The position numbers and the translations under genes are program-made. From positions 1-64,000 of the forward strand of contig BBZN01000003.1 of the NCBI GenBank assembly GCA_001304855.1: a DNA stretch of 64,000 nucleotides. Reading direction: 5' to 3'. The stretch comes from Clostridia bacterium UC5.1-1D2. GTDB taxonomy: Bacteria > Bacillota > Clostridia > Lachnospirales > Lachnospiraceae. A model generated the notes under the pieces. It worked only from the letters and a program-made list of their open reading frames with translations. It was not told the DNA's origin and searched no databases. This document shows positions 1 through 9,933 of this stretch, piece by piece; position 1 is the stretch's first letter; every line of letters starts with the position of its first letter.

Positions 1-10
1 AGGCGAAGAT

Positions 11-733
11 ATGCAGAAGGTGATAGAAGTCAGGCAGCTGTCCAAATCCTACGGCAAGCTGCTTGCAGTTAACAATCTGAATTTTTCGGTAAAAGAGGGA
101 ACGGTTTACGGTCTGCTGGGAGCGAACGGCGCGGGGAAAAGCACTGCCATTGAATGTATTTTGGGGACGAAGGAGCCCGACAGCGGCACAATATCCCTGC
201 TGGGCTGCGATCCTAAAAAGACAGGCGCAGCCTTTTTCAAAAGGTTGGCGTCCAGTTCCAGGAGTGCGATTATCAGCCGGAGATCAGGGTGTCCGAATTG
301 TGCGAGGAAACAGCCTGCCTCTATAAAACTCCCGCTGACTGGAGAGAACTCTGCAATCAGTTTGGAATCGGCGATAAAACAGACGGCGCGTGATACGTTT
401 GTCCGGAGGACAGCGCCAGCGGCTTTTTATTGTCCTCGCCCTGATTCCAAAACCGCAGCTTGTATTTCTGGATGAACTGACTACCGGACTTGATGTGAAA
501 GCCCGCCGCGGCGTCTGGAACATTTTGCAGGAATTAAAAACCAAAGGGATGACTATTTTTTGACCTCTCATTTCATGGACGAGGTGGAAGCGCTCTGCGA
601 TGAGATTTGTATACTCAGAGAAGGGGAAGCCGTATTCTGCGGAACTGTGGAGCTGGCAATGAAACGGAGCGGCTGCGCAAGCTTTGAGGACGCCTACCTT
701 GCACTTTCCGGAGAGGAGGCCCATTGGGAATGA
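11..733 (+). CDS. ABC transporter ATP-binding protein (frameshifted)
   Basis: ATPase subunit of an ABC-2 type exporter, which would power the permease encoded next. A Walker A motif (GANGAGKS) lies near residue 38. After repair of the frame there is the signature LSGGQRQR and a Walker B (VFLDELTTGLD, with Leu where Pro is usual), then a TSHFMDEVE segment holding the H-loop His. The reading frame breaks three times, at the T run 233-237, the A run 376-379 and the T run 556-561. One extra base in each run restores a continuous protein of about 240 residues, so sequencing error is likelier than decay. The stop overlaps the start of the permease gene. Confidence 0.8.
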
Positions 734-1471
734 AAGCTTTTATAACGCTCTTAAAAACAGAATGGAAACTGAATGTGAGAAATATGAACATGGTAATTTT
801 TGCTGTTATAATGCCGTTGGTCATCCTGGCTGTTTTAGGATTTATATATGGAACAAAACCGGCCGGACACAGTGCAGAATATACCTTCCTGGAACAGTCT
901 TTCGGAGCCCTCTGCACTATCTCCATCTGTGCCGGAGGCTTCATGGGCCTGCCCCTTTTGGTTTCCGAATACAGGGAAAGAAAAATTTTGAAGCGGTTTC
1001 AGGTTACGCCTGTGAGTCCGGCTTTACTCCTTGCTGTTGAAGTCCTGATCTATGTAATCTACTGCGTCTTGTCTCTGATAACCTTAGCGATTACGGCAAT
1101 GGTGTTCTGGAGCGTGAGAATAAAGGCTCCTGGCCCGGGTTTTTAGGCAGCTGGCTTCTGACAATGCTTTCTGCCTGAGCATTGGAATGCTGGTGGGCTC
1201 CATTGCCAAAAACACAAAAAGCGCAAGCGTCCTGTCCTGTATTCTGTATTTTCCTATGCTGATTTTTTCCGGCGCAACGCTCCCCTTTGAGGTTATGCCT
1301 GAAACAATACAGAAAGCCGTAAGCCTGTTCCCTCTGACGCAGGGCATTCAGCTTATGAAGGGGGCGTATCTGGGATTGCCCCAGGAAAATATTTATTTAC
1401 CCATAGCGGTCATGGGAACGGTTACTGTCCTTTGCGCAGGGGTCACCGTCAGATGCTTCAGATGGGAGTAA
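730..1471 (+). CDS. ABC-2 type transporter permease (frameshifted)
   Basis: Membrane subunit partnering the preceding ATPase. The ATG at 730 overlaps the upstream stop (ATGA), so the two are translationally coupled. The protein has an N-terminal helix (VIFAVIMPLVILAVLGFIYG), internal hydrophobic segments and a C-terminal part with GSIAKNTKSAS and an FPLTQGIQLMKGAYLG segment typical of ABC-2 permeases. Frame is lost near 1122-1124 (AAA) and 1168-1170 (TTT). Adding one base to each run joins both fragments into about 245 residues. Substrate unknown; small-molecule or drug export is the family norm. Confidence 0.75.
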
Positions 1472-1497
1472 GGGCAGCATAGCAGCTTCCTGAAAAT

Positions 1498-1532
1498 TGT
1501 TTCAAAAAACGCCCTAAATTCAACTTGAAACA
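1498..1532 (+). promoter_or_regulatory. Upstream activator site for the sigma-54 activator (site 1)
   Basis: Inverted repeat TGTTTCAA/TTGAAACA. The core GTTTCAA-N19-TTGAAAC (1499-1531) has exactly the same 33-bp span as a second copy at 6452-6484, which also precedes a sigma-54 promoter. It lies about 110 bp upstream of the -24 element at 1644, the normal place for an enhancer-binding protein. Confidence 0.65.
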
Positions 1533-1573
1533 TTTCAGCGAAAAAAAGAGAGAGGCGCCGCCCTCAATGGAAT

Positions 1574-1626
1574 TCCGACTTGCAGTTTTTCTTGATTTTC
1601 CGGGAAAAATGCAGGTCGGATTTTTT
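1574..1626 (+). terminator. Intrinsic terminator after the ABC exporter genes
   Basis: The arms TCCGAC-T-TGCA-GTTTTTC and GAAAAA-TGCA-G-GTCGGA form a strong hairpin followed directly by six T residues (1621-1626). It sits between the exporter genes and the sigma-54 promoter. Confidence 0.75.
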
Positions 1627-1643
1627 CCCCGGCGGAATTTTGT

Positions 1644-1659
1644 TGGCACAAAACTTGCT
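1644..1659 (+). promoter_or_regulatory. Sigma-54 (RpoN) promoter of the hydrolase-symporter unit
   Basis: TGGCAC-AAAAC-TTGCT matches the -24/-12 consensus TGGCAC-N5-TTGCW exactly. It lies 40 bp before the ATG at 1700 and downstream of the GTTTCAA palindrome. Transcription should need the activator encoded at 4542-6420. Confidence 0.85.
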
Positions 1660-1699
1660 CATATAATAAGACAGATACGATTGGGGAAGGGGGAAACGT

Positions 1700-2557
1700 A
1701 TGATTTACTCAAAAGATAATTTTTTTGAAACAAGTGACGGCACGATCCTGTATTACGAAGACTATGGGGAAGGGGAGCCAATCTTGCTGGTTCATGGTTT
1801 TTGCTGCAGCAGCCAGGTTTTTAAACGAAATATTGAGGGGTTGAGTAAGAACCACAGGCTGGTGCTCATGGATCTGAGAGGCCATGGAGCCAGCTCCAAA
1901 ACCTTGTGCGGGGTGACGTCCAGGAGGATGGCGGAGGATATTAAGGATTTAATCGAATATCTGCACCTGTCCGATGTTACGCTGCTGGGGTGGTCTATGG
2001 GCGGACAGGTTGCGCTGATGTACTGGCGCTTGTTTGCAGGGTATGGCTATGTGCGCAGAATGGGGCTGCTGGATGCCACGTTATACCCGTTCTCTGAGGG
2101 AGAATGGAACCTCCATGGGAACCGCAATTTTAACATGGACAAGGCCAATGACCGCCTGCTGCTTATGATGTCGGATCATGAGGCGGATGCGGCGGCTATG
2201 GTGGAGGGAATGGTTACAGGCGAGGTTTCCCGGGAAGACAAAATGTGGATACAGAGGGAAATCATGAAGACGCCTCCCTATATTGCCTTCAGCTTTTATA
2301 GTGATATTCTGGGGCGGGACTTCACCGAGTTTATTCCGGCGGTAACGGTTCCCATGCTTTTTGTGGGCAGCAATTCCCCGGCTGTGAAGGGCGAGGCGGC
2401 CGTGGATTATTATGTCACAAAATGCCTTACAGATTACGAAGCCGTCAGGTTGGGAGAATCCGGCCACTTCTTCTTTTATTTCCAGCCTGATCGCTTTAAC
2501 CGCATTGTGTTGGAGTTTATTGAGAAATACCCGTTAAAAAGGAGGCGGACGGAGTGA
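1700..2557 (+). CDS. Alpha/beta hydrolase fold protein
   Basis: Intact 285-residue cytoplasmic hydrolase. The oxyanion-hole HG is at residues 32-33, a DLRGHGAS segment follows, the nucleophile elbow GWSMGG places the serine at about 99, and the terminal His is near 256 (SGHFFFYF). This is the usual layout of small esterases, lactonases and C-C hydrolases. First gene after a perfect sigma-54 promoter, ending with a 4-base step into the small membrane protein gene. Its co-regulation with a carboxylate pathway suggests it releases an acid from an ester, lactone or thioester; the substrate is not visible from sequence. Confidence 0.8.
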   Translation: MIYSKDNFFETSDGTILYYEDYGEGEPILLVHGFCCSSQVFKRNIEGLSKNHRLVLMDLRGHGASSKTLCGVTSRRMAEDIKDLIEYLHLSDVTLLGWSMGGQVALMYWRLFAGYGYVRRMGLLDATLYPFSEGEWNLHGNRNFNMDKANDRLLLMMSDHEADAAAMVEGMVTGEVSREDKMWIQREIMKTPPYIAFSFYSDILGRDFTEFIPAVTVPMLFVGSNSPAVKGEAAVDYYVTKCLTDYEAVRLGESGHFFFYFQPDRFNRIVLEFIEKYPLKRRRTE

Positions 2558-2559
2558 AT

Positions 2560-2858
2560 ATGGAGAAAAATCTGGAGAGCAGAGAGTATGATGTAAACGA
2601 GATAGCGGAGGATAAGCGGTTTCTGAGGTGCAAAAAAGAAATGAGGATTATCCTTTTGGTAGGCCTCATTCAGATTGTTGTTCCGGCAATTCTGATTTAC
2701 ACATTAAATGGAAACGGCAAATGGTTTCTGGGGCTTCCCATGTGGTACGGCATAGCTGCGCTGTTCTATCTGTGTATGGCGGTGGTTGCTATTGTGATTA
2801 CGGCGAAGGTAGTCAAACCCCACAAGCTGGATGCAATTGCAGAGATAAGGAGGAGTAG
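2560..2858 (+). CDS. Small membrane protein before a solute symporter (YhdT/DUF997-like)
   Basis: About 99 residues with two transmembrane helices (IILLVGLIQIVVPAILIYTL and a second at WYGIAALFYLCMAVVAIVITA). Position and topology match the small YhdT-type partner encoded before PanF-like sodium symporters. The ATG at 2560 has a GGAG site just upstream. Frame is lost near 2847-2848; one extra A gives the end ...AIAEIKEE-stop, three bases before the symporter ATG. The family name rests on context. Confidence 0.6.
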
Positions 2859-2860
2859 GA

Positions 2861-4381
2861 ATGAACTTAGGATTTACAGTATCACCGGAAACCCAAAAAA
2901 TGATCATAGTAGTCTTTTTCCTGTATACGCTGATTATTGTACTTTTAGGGGCATATGTAAAATATTCTTCCAGACATGAGGGGAACTCCCAGAAGGTAGC
3001 GGGATTCCTTACCGGCGGCGGAAACTTAGGGGCATTGTCCGTGGGCCTGATTATGGTGACCAACATAATGTCCAGCGGCGGAATGGTAGGCGGACCGGGC
3101 ATGAGCTACGGGACCGGCTTTATCTGGTCCCTGTGCGTTTTTTGCAGCTTTATCAACATTTTCCTGTCCCTCGGAAGCGTGGGCAAAAAGATGGCTATTA
3201 TGGGAAAACGGACGGGCGCCAGACGGTGCTCCAGCTGTTCAGGCACAGATACCAGTCAAAGGTATTCTCCACCTTCCTGGGGCTCACTTTTATTATCTTC
3301 CTTCTTCCCTATGCAGGCAGCCAGTTTATCGGCGGCGGCAAGCTTTTCTCCGTAGTGACCGGCAGCGGCAACTACAGGATAGGAGTGCTGCTGTTTGCAG
3401 GAATCACTCTGGTTTACACTCTGACAGGAGGAATTAAATCCATTTCTAAAATCGCGGTGGTTCAGGGCGGAATTATGGTTGTCTCCGTTATCTGTATCTA
3501 TGTGGCAACGGGGGGAGCCCTCTTTGACAAATTCGGGACCCTTCAGTCTGCTATGGAGTTTGTTCAGGAATCCTCTCCCAAACTGCTGGACGCAAGGACC
3601 TGGCTCCGGCGTATTTTGTGGGGACTGCATGTATCCAGAGCTTTGCCCTGATACCGCTGCCTCATGCGCTGATGGTACATTTACCTATAACAGCAGCAGA
3701 ACCCTGAAACGCGCCATTATAGTAGGTACGGTGGCTTACACGATTATCCAGTTCACAATGTCCGGTATCGGCCCCTTTGCATATGCGGTAAATCCCAATG
3801 TGAGCGGAGGCGATTATGTAATTCCCATGCTGTTATCCACCTTGCTCCCTCCGGTTATCGGCGGAGTGGTAATCGCCGGTGTGGTTGCGGCGATCCAGTC
3901 AACGGTGGCGGCCTTTCTCATTATCATTGCCTCTACCATTGTGAAAGATCTCTATAAGACACTGTTTAAACCGGATCTGTCGGAAGCGGCGGAGAACAAG
4001 GGGAATATGATATTTACGGCGATTGCAGCGGTGATTGCCATCATCATGGCAATGTTCCCAAGCGAATATCTTCAGGTGATTGTAAACTTTGCAATCGGAG
4101 GTCTTGCGGCAGGATTTTTCTTCCCCCTCTTTTTCGGGCTGTATTGGAAGAAGGCCACGCCTGCGGCCGCTATTGCCGGGACAGTGAGCGGAACAGCCGT
4201 CTATGTGATCGCTACGGTGGCAGCCTGCAGCATTCATCCCATACTGCTGGCCTTTGCGGTATCCGGTCTGATGATGCTTGTGGTAAGCCAGTTTACCTTA
4301 AAGGTAAAACGGGGCGTGTTTGAGGTCTGGTTCGGGGAGCGCTATGACGAGGCCTACGCAAGAATAGACAGGATGTCCTGA
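2861..4381 (+). CDS. Sodium:solute symporter (SSS family, frameshifted)
   Basis: Multi-pass Na+-coupled transporter of the PanF/SSS superfamily, about 505 residues when repaired. Visible helices include IIVVFFLYTLIIVLLGAYV, a glycine-rich GGGNLGALSVGLIMVTNIMSSGG stretch typical of the first SSS helices, VYTLTGGIKSISK and many C-terminal helices ending FEVWFGERYDEAYARIDRMS. Frame shifts near 3221, 3599 and 3680 are each repaired by one base in a short run. Expressed from the sigma-54 unit beside catabolic genes, it probably imports the carboxylate substrate. Confidence 0.8.
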
Positions 4382-4432
4382 TAGGGAAGGAGCCGGCGTT
4401 CTGCCTGCCGGGAAATTTTCAGGCGTCCTTTT

Positions 4433-4472
4433 AAAAAGTGGTTTTGGAGCTCATCCAATTACCACTTTTTTC
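4433..4472 (+). terminator. Intrinsic terminator of the symporter unit
   Basis: AAAAAGTGGT and ACCACTTTTTT form a perfect 10-bp stem ending in a T run, 50 bp after the symporter stop. Confidence 0.8.
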
Positions 4473-4541
4473 CATCTGTTGTTATATTGCTGATTGTGAT
4501 TTATACTAAATTATAGTGTATCCGGACAGGGGGATGGGAAG

Positions 4542-6420
4542 ATGCAGGAGAAAATCTGCTGTGTAACATATGGGGAACTGGATCGGCTGGTGCGGCAGGT
4601 GGTGGCGGAATACGAGGACGACGGCTGCTGTTTCGATATTGTAGAAGGTATCCGGGAAGAAAATCTGGAGCGGATCAACCGCTCAATTTTGGAGGGGTCG
4701 GAAATTATTCTGGCAGGGGGTCCAACGCCCAGGTGATCCGGGGTTATTTTAAAGTGCCTGTGGTGGATTATAAAGTAACCTTTATCGACTATATGCAGGC
4801 CATACAGAGCGGGTTTCAGATGGGGAACAAGGTGGCTCTTGTAAGCTACCAGACACAGGTCAACGGCCGCCTGAGAGAATATCTGGAGCAGATCCGGCTG
4901 CCGGTTTCGGAGATTATCTACGAAGGCACCCAGGAGCTGGAGGAGAAAATCCGGGTAAGCGAAGCGGACGTCATCGTGGGAAACGCCCATGCGGTCCAGC
5001 TGGCGGGAGAACACGGAAAAAAGGGAGTGCTTCTTTATTACGGTAAAAGCAGCATAAGGGAGTCTATAGAGGACGCCAGGCGGCTGCTGAAGGAAATCCG
5101 CAGGGACAAGGAGAGGAACCAGTTTGTAAAAGCCATGATGGACTACAGCCCCAACGGAGTTATCTACCTGGACACGGAGGACAGGATCATCGACTGCAGC
5201 AGAGCGGTATACAGCATGCTGGGCAAGACCGTGGGCACTGGAGGGGAAGCTGATTCATGAGGCTCTGCCTCAGTGCGTTTGCGACGGGAGGGTGGAGGAT
5301 GAGGCGGTCATCATAAGGGTGGAGGATAAGAAGTACATTGAACGCTGGATCTCCGTGGACGATGGCCGTGAATACCGCTTTGGCTCCATTATTATTCTGG
5401 CGCTGTACTCGGATTACAAAAAAGCCGAGCTGGACTATAAGAAAAAGCAGTCGGAACAAAAGAAAGAGCGGGGGTTTACTGCAAAATTCACACTGGCCGA
5501 CATAAAGGGGAGCTCCTACAATATGAAATTAGCCAGGGACGAGGCCGAACTGTTTGCCCAGAGCGAGGCCTCTGTTCTCATATATGGAGAAACCGGCGTG
5601 GGTAAGGAGCTGTTTGCCCAGAGCATCCATAACGCCAGTATGCGCCGAGACGGGCCATTTGTGGCCCTTAACTGTGCTGCCTTACCGGAAACTCTGCTGG
5701 AATCGGAGCTTTTTGGCTATGACGAGGGCGCTTTTACAGGGGGGCGGAAGGGAGGGCAAAAAGGGGCTGTTTGAGCTGGCGGAGGGCGGCTCCCTGTTTC
5801 TGGACGAGATAGGAGAGATTTCCCCTGCCCTTCAGGCCCGGCTTTTGAGGGTCCTTCAGGAAAAAGAAATCATGCATGTGGGCGGAGTGCGGGTGATTCC
5901 CGTGGACGCCCGCATCATAACGGCCACCAACAAAGATCTGGAACAGATGACGGCTCCGGTGTTCCGGCGGGATCTGCTTTACCGGCTGAATGTGCTGGAG
6001 TTAAAGATACCGCCCCTCCGCAGCCGGGAGGAGGATGTTATAGAGCTGTTTGAGCTGTACTGCCATAAGAAAAAAAGATTTGAATTCAGCCAGATTCTGT
6101 TGACGGATGATATGAAGGAGATCTTAAAACGGTATTCCTGGAGGGGAAATATACGGGAGCTTCAGAATGTCTGCGAGCGGTTTTGCCTCTATATGGAGCA
6201 CAATGCCAGATATAACGACAAGTATGCAAAGCGGTGCATGGTGAAGGCCATCGGCGAGGAAAAACTCATATACGACATGACGGCAGGCTGCGACGAGAAA
6301 AACAAGAAGGAAATCATAAGGGAGATAAAGAGGCTGCTGGCCTACAACAACGATCAGGTGGCGGACGCTTTGGGCATCAGCCGCACAACCCTGTGGCGTA
6401 TCTTAAATGACAAGCGTTAG
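4542..6420 (+). CDS. PrpR-type sigma-54-dependent transcriptional activator (frameshifted)
   Basis: Enhancer-binding protein of about 625 residues. Domains in order: PrpR N-terminal sensor (about 1-180, shared with the propionate activator PrpR and expected to bind an organic acid), a PAS-like segment ([19 protein letters not shown]), the AAA+ sigma-54 domain (Walker [15 protein letters not shown] loop, FLDEIGEI Walker B, arginine-rich RRDLLYRLN) and a C-terminal Fis-type helix-turn-helix ([20 protein letters not shown]). Frame breaks near 4722 (G run), 5232 (G run) and 5741-5760 (GGGGGG). The last falls in the GAFTGA loop, so its apparent final Ala change should not be trusted. It probably activates both sigma-54 promoters here. 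Confidence 0.85.
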
Positions 6421-6445
6421 AGCCCGTACTCCCCTTTACACCGCT

Positions 6446-6492
6446 AAAAACGTTTCAAATTCCGAACGCTTTTGGATTTGAAACGTTTTTTT
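6446..6492 (+). promoter_or_regulatory. Upstream activator site 2, overlapping a possible terminator
   Basis: Long inverted repeat: AAAAACGTTTCAAAT, 15-bp spacer, GGATTTGAAACGTTTTTTT. It contains GTTTCAA-N19-TTGAAAC (6452-6484), identical in span to the site at 1499-1531. The flanking T run means it could also terminate the regulator gene, so two roles are possible. Confidence 0.65.
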
Positions 6493-6558
6493 CGGCCATC
6501 TGGTCCGCACAAACCGAAAAGGGCCAAAAAGTCTTGAATATAGGAGCCTTCAAAGAAT

Positions 6559-6574
6559 TGGCACAAAGTTTGCT
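6559..6574 (+). promoter_or_regulatory. Sigma-54 (RpoN) promoter of the catabolic operon
   Basis: TGGCAC-AAAGT-TTGCT is a perfect -24/-12 match, 45 bp before the CoA-transferase ATG and about 75 bp after the GTTTCAA palindrome. Confidence 0.87.
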
Positions 6575-6619
6575 CATAAAAAAGTATCAAGACTAATTAA
6601 TCTGAAAGGATGGTATCAA

Positions 6620-7805
6620 ATGAATCAAGGTTTGCTGGCAGGTGTAAAGGTTCTGGATTTAACCAGAGTTCTGGCAGGCCCCTATTGCGGTATGATGCTG
6701 GCTGATATGGGAGCCGAGGTTATTAAGATCGAAATGCCGGGGAAGGGAGACGACGCAAGAAGAAATGCTCCTATTGTAAACGGTGAAAGCGCATATTTTA
6801 TGAATCTGAACCGGAATAAACGGGGAATGACATTGAATCTCAAGACGGAGAGCGGCCGCAGCATATTCAGAGCTGGTAAAGATAAGCGACATAGTTCTGG
6901 AAAATTACAGGCCGGGCGTTATGGATAAGCTGGGGCTTGGTTACGAAGATCTGAGAAAGATTAATCCGGGCATTGTGTATGGCGCGGTGTCGGGCTTCGG
7001 CCATTACGGCCCCTACTCCCAAAGAGCCGGTTATGATATTGTGGGTCAGGCTATGAGCGGCCTGATGAGCACCACGGGATGGCCGGACGGAAAGCCTACC
7101 AGGACAGGGACCGCCATCTCCGATGTGATGGAGGAATCAGCTGCTGTGTAGGTGTTCTGGCAGCTTACATAAACCGTCTGAAAACGGGGAAGGGGGACAA
7201 GGTGGACGTAGCCTGGTGGATTCCATGGTTTCCTCCCTGGAGATAATCAACATGATTTATCTCTGCACAGGAAGAGTGCCGGAGCGCATCGGCAACCGGT
7301 ATGAGGCCATATACCCTACGATACCTTTGACGCCTCGGACGGAATGGTCATCATAGCCTGCGGAAATGACAAGCTTTACGGGCTGCTTAAGGGGGTGCTT
7401 AAGATCCCTGAACTGGACAGGGAGGAGTTTGACGGCAACATCAAACGGGTGGAAAACCATGAAATGTTAAAAGAGATTGTGGAGTCCTGGACCGCCCGGA
7501 GAACCATTGACGAGATTGTGGAGATTCTGCTGGCGGCAGGGATACCTGCATGCCCTGTAAACACCATAGACCGCGTGGTGAGAGATCCCCACATCGCCGG
7601 AGCCAGGGAAATGTTTGTGGATCTGGAGCACCCCGTGGCCGGAAAGATGAAGGTGACCGGAAACCAGCTGAAATTTACAAACAATAAAATACAGATTGAC
7701 ACGCCGGCTCCTCTGCTGGGCCAGCATACGGAGGAAATACTGAAGGAACTTCTGGAGATGGATCATGAGGAGTATGAGAGATTGAAAGGCCAAGGGGCAT
7801 TTTAG
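6620..7805 (+). CDS. CaiB/BaiF class III CoA-transferase (frameshifted)
   Basis: Family III enzymes move CoA between carboxylic acids through an aspartyl-CoA intermediate. The N-terminus [20 protein letters not shown] and the segment [18 protein letters not shown] are hallmarks, and the nucleophilic Asp region is kept in [17 protein letters not shown]. Repaired length about 395 residues, normal for the family. Breaks near 6870 (two bases), 7128 (GG), 7211 (C run) and 7315 (C run). First gene of the operon, so it likely activates a hydroxy-dicarboxylate such as a citramalate-type acid for the lyase encoded next. Confidence 0.85.
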
Positions 7806-7824
7806 AGAGGAAAGGGGTGTGAAA

Positions 7825-8726
7825 ATGAAAGCGAAGCTGGTGGAGGTGGGGCCCAGGGACGGGTTCCAGAATGTAAAGACATTTATTCCTACTGAGGTAA
7901 AGCTGAGGGTAATAGAGGGGCTGGTACAGGCAGGATTTAAAAAAATACAGATTACCTCTTTTGTGAATGAGAAGGCCATCCCTCAGATGAAGGATGGAGC
8001 CATTGTCACAAAGTCAGCGCTGGAAAAGTATGAGGGAGTGGATTTTTTGCCCTTGTGCCAAATTTTTACGGAGCCAGGTCAGCCGTGGAGGCCGGGCTTA
8101 AGGAGGTGGGGCCGGTGATATCCCTCAGCGAATCCCACAATAAGGCGAACGTAAAGAGAACGGTGGAGGAGTCTCTTGAGGAGATGAAAAAAATCCGCCA
8201 GACCTTTCCGGATATCCGTATGACCCAGGATATTGCCTGCGTATTCGGCTGCCCCTTTGAGGGGGAGATGGAGATAGGTAAGCTTTTGGAACTGGTGGGC
8301 CGCTTAAAAGAAATCGGCATAGATGCCTTTACACTCTGCGATACGGTGGGGCTGGCTTACCCCACCCTCATTGAGGCGGTATTTAAAGCGGTTCGGTCGG
8401 AATTCCCCGGGGTGGAATTTAATGCGCACATACATGACACCCGAAATATGGGAATATTAAACAGCTACATTGCGCTCCGGAGCGGGGCCGACAGCGTACA
8501 GTCTGCAATCGGGGGATTGGGCGGCTGTCCCTTTGCACCCGGAGCCTCCGGCAACACCTCCAGTGAGGATCTGGTTTACATGCTGAACCGCTGCGGCTAT
8601 GATACCGGGATTGATTTTGAGATCCTGATGGACACTGCAAGATTTGTCAGGGAAAAGATTGACGGGAATTACAGCGGACATCAGATCAACATTTCCAAAC
8701 ATCCCTGCATCGTCACCCAGGAATGA
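7825..8726 (+). CDS. HMG-CoA lyase-like aldolase (frameshifted)
   Basis: TIM-barrel member of the DRE-TIM metallolyase (HMGL-like) family. VEVGPRDGFQN at the N-terminus gives the catalytic Arg-Asp pair, NAHIHDTRNMG the metal-binding histidines, and GGLGGCPFAPGASGN the loop with the catalytic Cys. Repaired length about 300 residues. One break near 8060, repaired by an extra C. Family members cleave 3-hydroxy-3-methylglutaryl-CoA or related tertiary hydroxyacyl-CoAs. Between a CoA-transferase and a hydratase, cleavage of a citramalyl- or dimethylmalyl-CoA to pyruvate and an acyl-CoA is plausible. ATG 7825 preferred over GTG 7819 for spacing to the SD. Confidence 0.82.
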
Positions 8727-8766
8727 GGCGGCTCTCGGCGCACATATAATTGCAAAGGAGGACATT

Positions 8767-9932
8767 ATGCACCCAGAAATGAAGGCATACCCATGTTCCA
8801 TCGTTCGCGGCGGAACCAGTAAAGGGATTTTTTTATGAAACAGGATCTTCCCTCTGATCCCGATGTAAGGGACAAGGTAATCCTGGCGGCATTTGGGAGT
8901 CCCGACGTAAGGCAGATAGACGGCCTTGGAGGAGCCGACGTCCTGACCAGCAAACTGGCCGTTATAGCGCCTTGCGCGTCTCCCGACGCAGATGTGGATT
9001 ACACGTTCGGGCAGGTCAGTTTTGAACAGGCATTTATCGATTATAAGGGAAACTGCGGCAATATCTCCTCCGCCGTAGGGCCCTTTGCCATTGACCAGGG
9101 AATGGTCCCTCCGGTGGAGCCTGTGACGACCGTCCGGATCCGCCAGACTAACAGCAATACGATTCTGGTGGCGGAGGTTCCGGTGAAAGACGGGAAGGCC
9201 TGTGTAAACGGAGACTTTCACATAGACGGAGTTCCCGGCACAGGCGCCAGGCTGGTGCTGGACTGGTCCGGCACAGTAGGGGCGTTTACAGGCAGACTCC
9301 TGCCTACGGGAAATCCCAGGGATACCATAGAGGTTAACGGCACAGGCTATCCGGTTTCACTTGTGGATGCAGGAAACACGCTGGTATTTATAGCTGCAGA
9401 GGATTTGGGAATTAAGGGCACCGAAGGAGCGGAAGAGATTGAGGCGGATCAGGGGCTTATGGAAACCATCCAGGCTATCCGCTCCCAGGCGGCCGTCCTG
9501 TTGGGACTTGTGGACAGCCCGGAAAAGGCGGCCCTTCAGAGTCCCTACAATCCTTTTTTCGCCATCGTCAGCCCCAGCGCCGGTTACGTGGCAAGGGACG
9601 GAAAAACGGTGAGCCCGGAGGACACGGATCTGACGGCCAGACTGTCTTTTATGCTGAAAATGCATAAAACATATCCGATTACGGGTACAGTCTGCACCGG
9701 GGCCGCCGCCCGGATTCCGGGGACCGTGGTGTGGGATATGCTTCAGGAGAAAGCCCGGAAAAACGGCACGCTGCGAATCGGGCATCCCGGCGGAATTGTC
9801 CCTGTGGAGGCGGAAGGGGTAACTGAAAACAATCAAACCAGGATTACCCGTCTGGGGGTTTACCGCACTGCAAGGCGCATTATGGACGGCCTTGTGTATA
9901 TTCCAAAATCTGTGCTTTCCGGGGGTGAGTGA
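8767..9932 (+). CDS. PrpF/methylitaconate isomerase-like protein (frameshifted)
   Basis: About 388 residues of the PrpF fold, cofactor-free isomerases that move a double bond in unsaturated polycarboxylates (2-methylaconitate isomerase PrpF, 3-methylitaconate isomerase Mii, oxalomesaconate tautomerase). Hallmarks are the N-terminal RGGTSKGIF, the central YKGNCGNISSAVGPFAI with the catalytic Cys, and the C-terminal IGHPGGIVPVEAE. One break in the T run at about 8830; an extra T joins the halves. Placement just before an aconitase-type hydratase pair recalls mii-dmdAB of nicotinate fermenters. Confidence 0.85.
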
Positions 9933-9933
9933 T

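Noticed and set aside
284-724. Leftward ORF opposite the ABC ATPase, and many similar long opposite-strand ORFs
   Set aside because: Shadows of real genes: no SD, no recognisable domains, codon pattern mirrors the sense gene.
6446-6492. Terminator only
   Set aside because: The identical GTTTCAA-N19-TTGAAAC at 1499-1531 before the other sigma-54 promoter shows a regulatory role, though termination remains possible.
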